64,000 bases of DNA from Nautilia sp. PV-1 (lineage in GTDB: Bacteria > Campylobacterota > Campylobacteria > Campylobacterales > Nautiliaceae), in assembly GCF_004006315.1 (NCBI RefSeq), contig NZ_CP026530.1, positions 62,001-126,000 of the forward strand, read 5' to 3'. Positions 26,568-33,954 of the stretch are shown piece by piece. The stretch's first letter is position 1. Every line of letters begins with the position of its first letter. The notes under the pieces are model-generated. The model was given only the letters and a program-made list of their open reading frames with translations. It searched no databases and was not told where the DNA came from. A program made the translations under genes and the position numbers.

Positions 26568-26869
26568 ATATGAACGGCAAGCCAAACGGCCGTTTTTTTT
26601 GTTTTGAGCAGTGTATGAGGCGTATTTGCGGGTATAAACAGCCAGTCTCCCGATTTTAGTTTTTTTACATCACCGTTTATTTCTATTTTTGCACAGCCTT
26701 TTAAAAGCACTACGAATTCGTCTTCTTTTTGTATAAAAGTCTGAGGAGTTTTCAGGGTATTTGAAACAATTTTTTTTATTTCTATATTTTTGTGTTTTAA
26801 AAGAGTATAAAACAGTTCACTGTCGATTTCAGGCAGTTTGTTTATTTCAAATAAATTTTCTTTTTTCAT
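26561..26869 (-). CDS. Small cupin-domain protein
   Basis: A 102-residue protein whose C-terminal two-thirds form a cupin barrel: FIQKEDEFVVLLKGCAKIEINGDVKKLKSGDWLFIPANTPHTLLKT has the two cupin motifs, with His near residue 87 and a Glu near 53, but the first motif lacks the usual His pair. The first 35 residues (NKLPEIDSELFYTLLKHKNIEIKKI) are family-typical for a sensor-like small cupin. Its start overlaps the mqnA stop. No substrate can be named. Confidence 0.8.
   Translation of the reverse strand: MKKENLFEINKLPEIDSELFYTLLKHKNIEIKKIVSNTLKTPQTFIQKEDEFVVLLKGCAKIEINGDVKKLKSGDWLFIPANTPHTLLKTKKTAVWLAVHIY
26573..26600 (+). terminator. aroC terminator inside the cupin 3' end
   Basis: Stem AACGGC / GCCGTT followed by eight T. 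It lies 6 bases after the aroC stop, inside the coding end of the convergent cupin gene. Confidence 0.75.
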
Positions 26870-27480
26870 TTTATTTTTTTTGAAAGTTCCCAGAATTTTT
26901 TAAGCGCCCTTTTTTCCTGCCAGCCTATTTTGTAGTAAATGATGTTGTCAAGATAATCTTTTGCCTCTTTTGCCGAAATTCCGGTTTTGTCAGCATATTT
27001 TTTAAGTGTAAGATAAGGTATTTTCTGTTTTTTTCTTAAAAATTCGTTTATAAGTTTTTTGTATTTATCATGGCTGCGGTTTGTGCAAAACAAGGCAAAT
27101 ACAAAAGGCAGTTTATATTTTTCATACCAGACTTTTGCCAGGTCCGTGCAGTTTTTTTCTTTAAACGCTTTGTCTCCGATGACCACTTTTCCGTTTGCAT
27201 GAAGAACTTTTGCCAGAACGTTTGAAGTGGCTGATTCTATATCGGATCCTTCCCCCGGGCAGACTAAAACGGTTTTAACTCTTTTTTTTGCAGCAATGCC
27301 TGCATTTAAGCATTTTTTGTTTTGTGCTTTTATAGAAGAGATAAAGGCTGCGTCGATTATACCTTTTTCAAACCAGCCGTTTACTATTGAAGGATATGCT
27401 TTTTTTGTTTTTATCCCTTTTTGTTTTAAAAATTGATAAAATGGCAAAAGGTTTAAATAATCGATATGACCTATTAGCAT
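26866..27480 (-). CDS. mqnA: Chorismate dehydratase MqnA (menaquinone, futalosine route)
   Basis: Removes water from chorismate as the first step of the futalosine menaquinone pathway used by Campylobacterota. The 204 residues start MLIGHIDYLNLLPFYQF, which is diagnostic, with FEKGIIDAAFISSI near residue 37 and GEGSDIESATSNVLAKVL near 74. The reading frame stays open 59 codons upstream, but the ATG at 27480 has AAAGG and the upstream part would cover the divergent moaD promoter with unrelated sequence. It is followed by the overlapping cupin gene. Confidence 0.88.
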   Translation of the reverse strand: MLIGHIDYLNLLPFYQFLKQKGIKTKKAYPSIVNGWFEKGIIDAAFISSIKAQNKKCLNAGIAAKKRVKTVLVCPGEGSDIESATSNVLAKVLHANGKVVIGDKAFKEKNCTDLAKVWYEKYKLPFVFALFCTNRSHDKYKKLINEFLRKKQKIPYLTLKKYADKTGISAKEAKDYLDNIIYYKIGWQEKRALKKFWELSKKIK

Positions 27481-27509
27481 ATTAACCTTTTTTGGGTAAT
27501 ATTTTATCA

Positions 27510-27515
27510 TATAAT
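27510..27515 (+). promoter_or_regulatory. -10 box for moaD-moaE-moeA
   Basis: TATAAT 32 bases before the moaD ATG at 27548. Confidence 0.5.
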
Positions 27516-27547
27516 ATGCTGTTGATATAGCAAAGAAGGAGTTTTTG

Positions 27548-27769
27548 ATGGTAAAAGTAGAATTTTTGGGCCCTATTGGAAAAGAAAGCATTGAACTGGA
27601 CGTGAAAAATCTGAAAGAATTAAAAGAAGTTTTAAATAAAGACGAGGAGCTTTCCAAATGGCTGGAAAACAGCGCTGTCGCAATTAATGATAAAATAGTA
27701 AAAGAAATCGACGCTGTTTTAAACGATGGAGACAGAGTAGCGATACTTCCGCCTGTATGCGGAGGATAA
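27548..27769 (+). CDS. moaD: Molybdopterin synthase sulfur carrier MoaD
   Basis: A 73-residue ubiquitin-like protein that ends in the functional Gly-Gly tail (ILPPVCGG). The C-terminal glycine is loaded as a thiocarboxylate and gives sulfur to precursor Z with MoaE. The ATG at 27548 follows AAGGAG and is preceded by a spurious in-frame TTG. moaE starts 43 bases downstream. Confidence 0.93.
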   Translation: MVKVEFLGPIGKESIELDVKNLKELKEVLNKDEELSKWLENSAVAINDKIVKEIDAVLNDGDRVAILPPVCGG

Positions 27770-27812
27770 ACTTTAATGAAAAATAAACAGTGAAAATTAA
27801 TAAGGAGAGCCG

Positions 27813-28244
27813 ATGTTAGAAGTTTTTAAAGGAGGAGTTCCCGTAATTCCGACACTGGAAAGATGGTATGAAGAATTTAAACTTGAAGGATACGGAGCTA
27901 TGATACCGTTTATCGGAATAGTAAGACCCGATAACGGAATTGAAGGGCTCAGTTTTGATCTTTATCTTCCGATGCTTAACGACTGGTTTAAAAAATGGCA
28001 AAATCTTGAAGACTGTAAAATAACCATGGCGCACAGTTTCGGCGATGTTATGGTAGGCGAGACAAGTTTTTTATGCGCTATTTTTACAAGACACAGGACG
28101 GAAGGTTTTAAGTATCTTGAAGAGTTTGTAGAAGATTTTAAAGCAAACGCGCCGATTTGGAAATACGATTTGATAGACGGAAAAAGAATTTTTGCCGAAG
28201 ACAGGGCGAAAGACCTTCCCGGAGCCGGTTTGTTAAGCGAATAA
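27813..28244 (+). CDS. moaE: Molybdopterin synthase catalytic subunit MoaE
   Basis: The large subunit of molybdopterin synthase. The 143 residues include YGAMIPFIGIVRPDN, MAHSFGDVMVGETSFLCAIFTRHRTEGFKYLEEFVEDFKANAPIWKYD and a closing lysine/arginine region, all MoaE-like. It lies between moaD and moeA in the same direction, consistent with one molybdenum-cofactor operon serving enzymes such as nitrate reductase or formate dehydrogenase encoded elsewhere. Confidence 0.92.
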   Translation: MLEVFKGGVPVIPTLERWYEEFKLEGYGAMIPFIGIVRPDNGIEGLSFDLYLPMLNDWFKKWQNLEDCKITMAHSFGDVMVGETSFLCAIFTRHRTEGFKYLEEFVEDFKANAPIWKYDLIDGKRIFAEDRAKDLPGAGLLSE

Positions 28245-28261
28245 AAACATAAGGAGAAGTA

Positions 28262-29449
28262 ATGGCACATATAAGTTTTGATGATTCAATAAAAATTTTA
28301 AAAGAAAACCTTCCGGATACAAAAGAAAGCGAGAGAGTTTTTTTGGAAAATGCCTTAAACAGGGTGTTGGCGGATGATATTAAAGCAAAATACGATAATC
28401 CGTATATGCCGACCGCTTCAATGGACGGATTTGCGGTTAGACATGATGATATTGACGAAGAAATAAAAATAATAGGAAGAAATCCGGCCGGAACTTTTGA
28501 ATATACAAAAATTAAAAAAGGTGAAGCGGTTAAGACGTATACCGGCAGTTTTATGCCTGAAAACAGCGATACGCTTGTGCCTATAGAAAATGTAGAAGTC
28601 ATGGGAGACAGACTAATAATAAAAGAAAAAGTCCAAAAGGGTTATTCCGTAAGACCTGTAGGGGAAGATTTTAAAAAGGGAGAAGTCCTTCTTAAAAAAG
28701 GCACTTTAATCAAAGCCGGAGAAATCGGCGTTCTTGCTTCTCTAGGCATACCTGTCGTAAGCGTTGTCAAAAAGCCCGTTGTATCTGTTATAGCGACTGG
28801 GGAAGAAGTGGTTGACCTTGATGAAGAGTACAAAATGGGGCAGATAAGAAGTTCAAATAATTATACACTTGCCGCACTAGGTAAAAGCCTGGGATATGAA
28901 ACCCATAATCTGGGAATAGCGGGAGACAACAAAGAAGATATAAAAAGAAAAATAACATCGGCTCTTAAAAACAGCGATATTGTTGTGACAACGGGAGGCG
29001 TAAGCGTCGGGGATTTTGATTTTGTAAAGGAAATCACAGGTGAATTTGAAGTTCTCTTTCACGGAGTAAACATCAAACCTGGACAGTGGATTATGATTGC
29101 GCGTGCAGGAGACAAATATATTGTTTCTCTTCCGGGATTTCCGTACAGTAGTTTCGTAACGTTTTTATTATACGTAGTTCCTATAGCCGACAGTTTTGAA
29201 AATAAAACCTCGTTGAAAACAGTAGAGGCAAAACTGAGAGACGAGTTTGTGAAAAAATTTAAAAAAACCCAGTTTGTAGCGGTTAATATTTCTTTTGAAA
29301 ACGGTGAATACGTTGTAGATGTAAGAGGCAAAAAACAGGGAAGCAGCGGAATTCTTACGAACCTGATAGGCAATGAAGCTCTTATGATGCTTCAAGAAGG
29401 ACTGTATACGTTAAAAGCCGGGGAAAAAGTAAAAGTGATTCTCTATTAG
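28262..29449 (+). CDS. moeA: Molybdopterin molybdenumtransferase MoeA
   Basis: Inserts molybdate into adenylylated molybdopterin. The 395 residues show ALNRVLADDIKAKYDNPYMPTASMDGFAVRHDD near residue 29, VRPVGEDFKKGEVLLKKG, and the MoCF-binding signature VVTTGGVSVGDFDFVKE near residue 241, plus a final domain IV. AAGGAG precedes the ATG at 28262, 17 bases after moaE. Confidence 0.95.
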   Translation: MAHISFDDSIKILKENLPDTKESERVFLENALNRVLADDIKAKYDNPYMPTASMDGFAVRHDDIDEEIKIIGRNPAGTFEYTKIKKGEAVKTYTGSFMPENSDTLVPIENVEVMGDRLIIKEKVQKGYSVRPVGEDFKKGEVLLKKGTLIKAGEIGVLASLGIPVVSVVKKPVVSVIATGEEVVDLDEEYKMGQIRSSNNYTLAALGKSLGYETHNLGIAGDNKEDIKRKITSALKNSDIVVTTGGVSVGDFDFVKEITGEFEVLFHGVNIKPGQWIMIARAGDKYIVSLPGFPYSSFVTFLLYVVPIADSFENKTSLKTVEAKLRDEFVKKFKKTQFVAVNISFENGEYVVDVRGKKQGSSGILTNLIGNEALMMLQEGLYTLKAGEKVKVILY

Positions 29450-29450
29450 A

Positions 29451-29456
29451 TATAAT
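29451..29456 (+). promoter_or_regulatory. -10 box for the outer-membrane protein gene
   Basis: TATAAT right after the moeA stop, 26 bases before the ATG at 29483. Confidence 0.55.
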
Positions 29457-29482
29457 TTTAAAAAAATACAAAAGGATGTGAA

Positions 29483-30004
29483 ATGAAAAAATTGGTATTA
29501 AGCGCATTGGCGGCGGCAAGCCTTTTTGCGGGTAATTTTATTAATCTGCAGGTTAGTAGTGACAATGTAATGGTAGAAGGTCAGGCAAAAGTTACTTATC
29601 AACAGCCTTTTTATGTAAGAGGCGGATATCTGATTCATTCTGATAAATCAAATTTCTTTTATGCGGGAGTTAAAAGCGAAGGTCAGGCGATAGGACTTGA
29701 TCTGCCTGTTAAGTTTTCACTGTTTATGGATTTTGTTCATACTGATCACAACTCTGCTCTTCCTATAGGTTTAGGTGCGTCAGGATATATTCAGCAGTTT
29801 TCTCTTCCGGTGTTTGTAAGAGGAGAGTTTGAATATGCTCCGAATATTTTAAGTTTTGACGAAGCTGATAAATTTATGAAATTTAAAGTGGAAACGGGAA
29901 CACAGTTTATTGAAAACGGAGAGGTTTTTGCAGGTTACAGGGATATAAAATTTAATCACACTTATGACAGCAGTTTATATGTGGGAGTGGGCTTTACATT
30001 TTAA
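29483..30004 (+). CDS. Small outer-membrane beta-barrel protein, YfaZ-like
   Basis: A 173-residue protein with a signal peptide (MKKLVLSALAAASLFAGN) and alternating hydrophobic/polar strands ending in an aromatic FTF, the recognition signal for the BAM machinery. It should form an eight-stranded barrel. The pattern resembles the YfaZ family; function unknown. It has its own -10 box and an AAGGAT ribosome binding site. Confidence 0.75.
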   Translation: MKKLVLSALAAASLFAGNFINLQVSSDNVMVEGQAKVTYQQPFYVRGGYLIHSDKSNFFYAGVKSEGQAIGLDLPVKFSLFMDFVHTDHNSALPIGLGASGYIQQFSLPVFVRGEFEYAPNILSFDEADKFMKFKVETGTQFIENGEVFAGYRDIKFNHTYDSSLYVGVGFTF

Positions 30005-30028
30005 TTGAGCCTATTTCACTAATACTAC

Positions 30029-30057
30029 TTGACATTTAGATGATAAAGTTTTATAAT
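30029..30057 (+). promoter_or_regulatory. Perfect consensus promoter of the DUF1931 gene
   Basis: TTGACA, exactly 17 bases, TATAAT, located 23 bases before the ATG at 30081. Together with the AAGGAGAG ribosome binding site this predicts strong constitutive expression. Confidence 0.82.
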
Positions 30058-30080
30058 TATAAAAAACTTAAGGAGAGAAA

Positions 30081-30530
30081 ATGTCAAGAGTAGTAGGATT
30101 CAAAAAAATAGAAGCTGTATTTAAAAAAGCGGCAAGTTTAGAACTGGATAAATCTAAAGCAGACAGAATTATCGATATTGTTGAAAAAAAATTTCATGAT
30201 TTGCTGTTAGTTGCAGTGGAAAAAACAGGATTTAACGGCAGAGATATTATTATGCCGGCTGACATGCCTTTAACAAAAGGTTTTGAAGAAAGCATCAGAG
30301 AATTTAAAAAACTTGAAGAAGAAGTTGATTTGAAAGACGTGTTATTATATTTAGAGCAGATTCCGCCTCTAAAATATCCGATTTCAAAAGAGCTTGAAGA
30401 AGTGCTTCCGGAATATATCGGAGCTTTAATGTTAATTGTGGCAAGAGTTCTTAAACAGCTTGGAGCTCATAAAAAACCTAGTGTAGAAGATATTGAAAAA
30501 GCTGAAAGAATTTTAGACCTGACTTTATAA
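30081..30530 (+). CDS. DUF1931 histone-fold protein
   Basis: A 149-residue soluble, all-helical protein. The halves look like two histone folds in one chain: helix-strap-helix around FKKIEAVFKKAASLELDKSKADRIIDIVEKKF (residues about 7-38) and again around DLKDVLLYLEQIPPLKYPISKELEEVLPEYIGALM (about 83-117), ending SVEDIEKAERILDL. From memory, structures of Aquifex and Thermus members of DUF1931 show such a histone-fold doublet. DNA binding is not established. It is a single-gene unit with an unusually strong promoter and a terminator that overlaps its stop codon. Confidence 0.85.
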   Translation: MSRVVGFKKIEAVFKKAASLELDKSKADRIIDIVEKKFHDLLLVAVEKTGFNGRDIIMPADMPLTKGFEESIREFKKLEEEVDLKDVLLYLEQIPPLKYPISKELEEVLPEYIGALMLIVARVLKQLGAHKKPSVEDIEKAERILDLTL

Positions 30531-30555
30531 TCGGGTCTTTTATTCTTTTTTATTT
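30515..30555 (+). terminator. Terminator overlapping the DUF1931 stop codon
   Basis: Eight-base-pair stem AGACCTGA / TCGGGTCT (one G-U pair) with the stop TAA in the loop, followed by TTTATTCTTTTTT. Confidence 0.8.
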
Positions 30556-30567
30556 TATTACTGATTG

Positions 30568-30579
30568 GTGACAGACACT
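30568..30579 (+). repeat. Dispersed GTGACAGACACT repeat, copy 3
   Basis: Exact match to copies at 14041 and 17395. A diverged relative, AGTGTCAGACGCT, lies at 30739-30751, so the two bracket about 170 bases of repeat-rich sequence. Confidence 0.5.
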
Positions 30580-30800
30580 GATAAAATTGTGGAGTGGATA
30601 GGTGGTGAAGTAGTTAAGTTGTGAAGCAGTTAACTTGTGAAGGCTGAAGGGTAAGAATTGAGAATTAAAAAATCGGGGTCCCTGAAAGTCGTAAGACTTT
30701 TTGAGGTGAAGAGAGAATGGAGAATTAAGAATTATTTTAGTGTCAGACGCTTATAAATTCAAAATAGATAATAAAGTTAATCAGTTTGATGATGTATTTA
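30580..30800. repeat. Repeat-rich intergenic region before nspC
   Basis: Part of the longest gene-free stretch in the window (296 bases). It contains GTGAAGTAGTTAAGTTGTGAAG-type repeats (30590-30650, like 25411-25455), GAGAATT-type words (30655-30735, like 56911-56938) and a perfect hairpin AAAGTC-GTAA-GACTTT at 30685-30700. No open reading frame or known RNA is evident. Confidence 0.5.
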
Positions 30801-30801
30801 G

Positions 30802-30807
30802 TATAAT
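30802..30807 (+). promoter_or_regulatory. -10 box for nspC
   Basis: TATAAT 19 bases before the ATG at 30827, so the leader is very short. Confidence 0.55.
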
Positions 30808-30826
30808 TTCATAAAAAAGGCTGTTA

Positions 30827-31942
30827 ATGGAAATTAAAACACCCGCATATGTTATAGAAGAAAACCTGCTTGAAAAAAACCTTAAAATTCTTGACAGGGT
30901 GCAAAAAGAAGCCAATGCCAAAATTCTTGTGGCTTTAAAAGGTTACGCTACTTGGTCCACTTTTGATTTGCTTGAAAAATATCTCAGTGGAGCTACCGCA
31001 AGCGGTTTATGGGAAGCGAAACTTGCCAATATGAAACCATGGGAAGTGCATACATACTGTCCGGCATTTAAAGAAAGCGAAATTGACGAAGTGGCTGATA
31101 TTTCACATACTGTGGTATTTAACAGTTTTAATCAGCTTGAAAGATTTGAAGACAGGGTAAAAGAAAAATCTTTAATAGGACTTAGGGTAAATCCCGGAGT
31201 GTCAAGTTCTCCGGTACCGTTATACGATCCCTGCGCTCCGTTTAGCCGTCTTGGTGTTCCAAAAGCCAATTTCAAAGCAGATAAACTTAAAAACGTAAGC
31301 GGGCTGCATTTTCATGCGCTTTGCGAACAGTTGGACACGGCGCTGGAAAAAACTCTGGAAGGGTTTGAAAAGCTTTACGGAGAGTATCTTAAAGACATGC
31401 AGTGGGTGAATTTCGGCGGAGGGCATCATATTACGAGAGAAGGATACGATGTCGATCATCTGATAGAAATGATAAAAGAATTCAGAAACAGATATCCGAA
31501 TATAAAAGACGTTTATTTAGAACCTGGCGAAGCGGTGGGGCTTAACGCCGGATATCTGATGGCGGAGGTGCTCGATATTATTGACAACGGGATGAAAATA
31601 GCCATACTCGATACATCTGCCGAGGCTCATATGCCAGATGTATTAGCCATGCCTTACAGACCTGTAGTAAGGGGAGCGGGAGAGCCTAATGAGAAAAAAT
31701 ACACTTACAGACTCGGGGGAGTTACATGTCTTGCCGGGGACGTCATAGGGGATTACAGTTTCGATGAGCCTTTACAGATAGGAGATAAAATTATATTTGA
31801 AGATATGGCAATTTATACAATGGTTAAAAATACGGCGTTTAACGGTATAAAACTTCCTGATATAATTATAAAAAGAAAAGACGGATCAGTTTATAAAGCA
31901 AGAGAATTTCATTATGAGGATTTTAAAAACCGTTTAAGTTAA
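30827..31942 (+). CDS. nspC: Carboxynorspermidine/carboxyspermidine decarboxylase
   Basis: A PLP fold-III decarboxylase that makes spermidine (or norspermidine) from the carboxy form; Campylobacterota use this route. The 371 residues show the PLP lysine segment ILVALKGYATWS near residue 28, HFHALCEQ near 163, NFGGGHHIT near 195, LEPGEAVG near 228 and CLAGDVIGDYSF near 302. The start is the ATG at 30827 with AAAAGG. Its last 20 bases overlap the convergent EIIC-EAL gene. Confidence 0.93.
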   Translation: MEIKTPAYVIEENLLEKNLKILDRVQKEANAKILVALKGYATWSTFDLLEKYLSGATASGLWEAKLANMKPWEVHTYCPAFKESEIDEVADISHTVVFNSFNQLERFEDRVKEKSLIGLRVNPGVSSSPVPLYDPCAPFSRLGVPKANFKADKLKNVSGLHFHALCEQLDTALEKTLEGFEKLYGEYLKDMQWVNFGGGHHITREGYDVDHLIEMIKEFRNRYPNIKDVYLEPGEAVGLNAGYLMAEVLDIIDNGMKIAILDTSAEAHMPDVLAMPYRPVVRGAGEPNEKKYTYRLGGVTCLAGDVIGDYSFDEPLQIGDKIIFEDMAIYTMVKNTAFNGIKLPDIIIKRKDGSVYKAREFHYEDFKNRLS

Positions 31943-33902
31943 AGTTCTCGCTGAATTCTTTTACTTTTCTAAACGGTATGGCAGGAGAGAATATATATCC
32001 CTGTATATAGTCTATTCCCATTTCTTGTAATAAATTTAACTGTGATTTTTTTTCCACCCCTTCCGCCACTACTTTTATATTTAAATCTTTACAGAGGTTT
32101 ATTGTGTTTTTACAGACCAAATAGCCTTTTTTGTCTTCTATTTCGTCAATGAGGGATTTGTCCAGTTTCAGCTCTTCTATTGTATATTTAATAAGCGTTT
32201 CGAGAGATGAATAGCCTACTCCAAAGTCGTCTACTGAGATAGGGAAATTTTTGCTTTTGAGTTTTTGAATGTTTTTTTGCGCATCTTTATTTATAAAACT
32301 TCTTTCAATAATTTCAAACATTATATTTTCATTTTCGAATATTGATATGATTTTTTCCATAGCATCGCTGCTTTTTAACGTATCTGGATGGAGATTAACG
32401 CTTATTTGAGGGTAAAAATTTTCATTCTTCCATTTCTGCAGGTCTTTTTTTACTTCTTTGCACACCCAGACGTCTATAATGGGAGCCAGTCCAGATTTTT
32501 CTATGATATCCAAAAAGAAAGGGCCTTTTATCTGACCGTTGTCGTTGTATCTTATAAGCGCTTCGTATTTTAACGCTTTATTGTTTTTAATGTCTATTTT
32601 CGGCTGGTAATAGATTAATAAATTGTCCTGGTTTAAATTGTTTATAAGTTCGTTTAATTTTGTATTCGCCTCTATTACTTCCTGATTTGCCAAAAAAGCT
32701 TTAATGTCTTTTTTAGCTCTGATTTCTTCTTCAATTTCCAGGTTTGTCTGAAGTATGTGTTTTTTGTTTTCGAGTGACTGTATTTTGAAATATTTTTTAA
32801 TGAAATACGAATATACGGCCGTATCTACAGCCAGTAAGAATATTTGAAATAAAGGTATGGAAAATGAATTGCTTTTAAGAAAACCGTCAAATAAAATAGG
32901 AGTGGACCAGACTACGTGGTAAGAGGTAAAATGTACAGGCACCGTATGTACAAATATATATGCGGCTGCAAGATTAAAAAGAGGCAGCAGCACAAACGGC
33001 AGAAACAGAAATCTGTTAAATACAACGATTAAGAAAATCAGAATATCGTTTATATTAAATATCACGAAAGGGGACGCTATTTTGGCTACCGTTTTAACGG
33101 TAGAGTTTTTAGCGTTAATTAAAATAGCAATAAGAAGACTGGCGCCTATTCCGGCTCCTCCGATATTGATAAAAATCCTGTGAAATTCTCCGTAGGTAAG
33201 ATTTGGAAACATATGTTTAAAAAGTATTTCTTTTCCGAAAAGTGCATTTACCATATGTTCCCCGTGTATTCCGAAAAACCAGAAAAGCTGTACGAAAAAA
33301 TCTCTTATTGCGAGAATTACAATATCCGGAAGATTGAGTTTTAAAGGATTGTATTTATCGATAATTATGTCCATAACCGCGTCTATGGCTATATATGCCG
33401 CCATAGCCGCAATGTATGCAGCAAAAAATACGAAGATATAATTAAAAAATCTGTATATATGATAGTTTCCGTCTGTTACGTTTATATGCAGTGAAAATTT
33501 TGGGTAAAGTATTTTTAAAAAGTATGTACTTACAATCGGTGCAAAAATCGTAGCAGCCGTAAAACCGTACGGCAAAACCAGTTTTGAGTGAGGGTGCTCA
33601 TATATCAGAATGGACAGAAATGTAACCATTGAAAGAATAATGGCTATTATTTCGGAAACTTTTATCCTTTTCGCCACAAAAAATGCAATTGACACTATAG
33701 CTACGAGAGAAGTGAATGAAAGAACGGATCTTTCAAAACGGAAAACTATATCCGTAGGTATAATGTTTATGTGAAAGTATGATACGAAAATATTAAAAAG
33801 AGCAAGAAAAGCGCTAAAAATAATAAAAGGTATTACAGCTATAAAAGCCTCTTGAAGAGTTATAATAAATGCAATGATTTTTTTATTCAAAAAAAATTTC
33901 AA
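31923..33902 (-). CDS. PTS EIIC-like membrane domain fused to an EAL c-di-GMP phosphodiesterase (copy 2 of tandem)
   Basis: A 659-residue protein. Residues 1-375 form a polytopic domain of the lactose/cellobiose EIIC fold: PYGFTAA (111-117), GIHGEH with His213, the loop INIGGAGIGASLL, and FVIFNIND (279-286) before a second helix bundle. The acidic residue of the family's NEP motif is Asp286 here. A helical linker precedes an EAL domain with EAL at 448-450, the SVNLHPDT asparagine, EIIERS, VDDFG, KLDKS, VAEGVE and QGY, so it should cleave c-di-GMP. No EIIA or EIIB gene is nearby. A sensory role for the EIIC part is inferred. Start codon TTG at 33902. Confidence 0.88.
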   Translation of the reverse strand: MKFFLNKKIIAFIITLQEAFIAVIPFIIFSAFLALFNIFVSYFHINIIPTDIVFRFERSVLSFTSLVAIVSIAFFVAKRIKVSEIIAIILSMVTFLSILIYEHPHSKLVLPYGFTAATIFAPIVSTYFLKILYPKFSLHINVTDGNYHIYRFFNYIFVFFAAYIAAMAAYIAIDAVMDIIIDKYNPLKLNLPDIVILAIRDFFVQLFWFFGIHGEHMVNALFGKEILFKHMFPNLTYGEFHRIFINIGGAGIGASLLIAILINAKNSTVKTVAKIASPFVIFNINDILIFLIVVFNRFLFLPFVLLPLFNLAAAYIFVHTVPVHFTSYHVVWSTPILFDGFLKSNSFSIPLFQIFLLAVDTAVYSYFIKKYFKIQSLENKKHILQTNLEIEEEIRAKKDIKAFLANQEVIEANTKLNELINNLNQDNLLIYYQPKIDIKNNKALKYEALIRYNDNGQIKGPFFLDIIEKSGLAPIIDVWVCKEVKKDLQKWKNENFYPQISVNLHPDTLKSSDAMEKIISIFENENIMFEIIERSFINKDAQKNIQKLKSKNFPISVDDFGVGYSSLETLIKYTIEELKLDKSLIDEIEDKKGYLVCKNTINLCKDLNIKVVAEGVEKKSQLNLLQEMGIDYIQGYIFSPAIPFRKVKEFSENFNLNGF

Positions 33903-33954
33903 GTCCCGCCTTTTTTAAATTTTTGGAATTATATCAGATGTTTTGTGTCTAAAT

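Noticed and set aside
27481-27657. N-terminal 59-codon extension of mqnA
   Set aside because: It overlaps the divergent moaD gene and promoter, has no similarity to MqnA, and the ATG at 27480 has a good ribosome binding site.
31925-31980. Inverted repeat ACCGTTTA / TAAACGGT at the nspC/EAL junction as a terminator
   Set aside because: The loop is over 30 bases with no T-run; it is more likely coincidence within coding ends.
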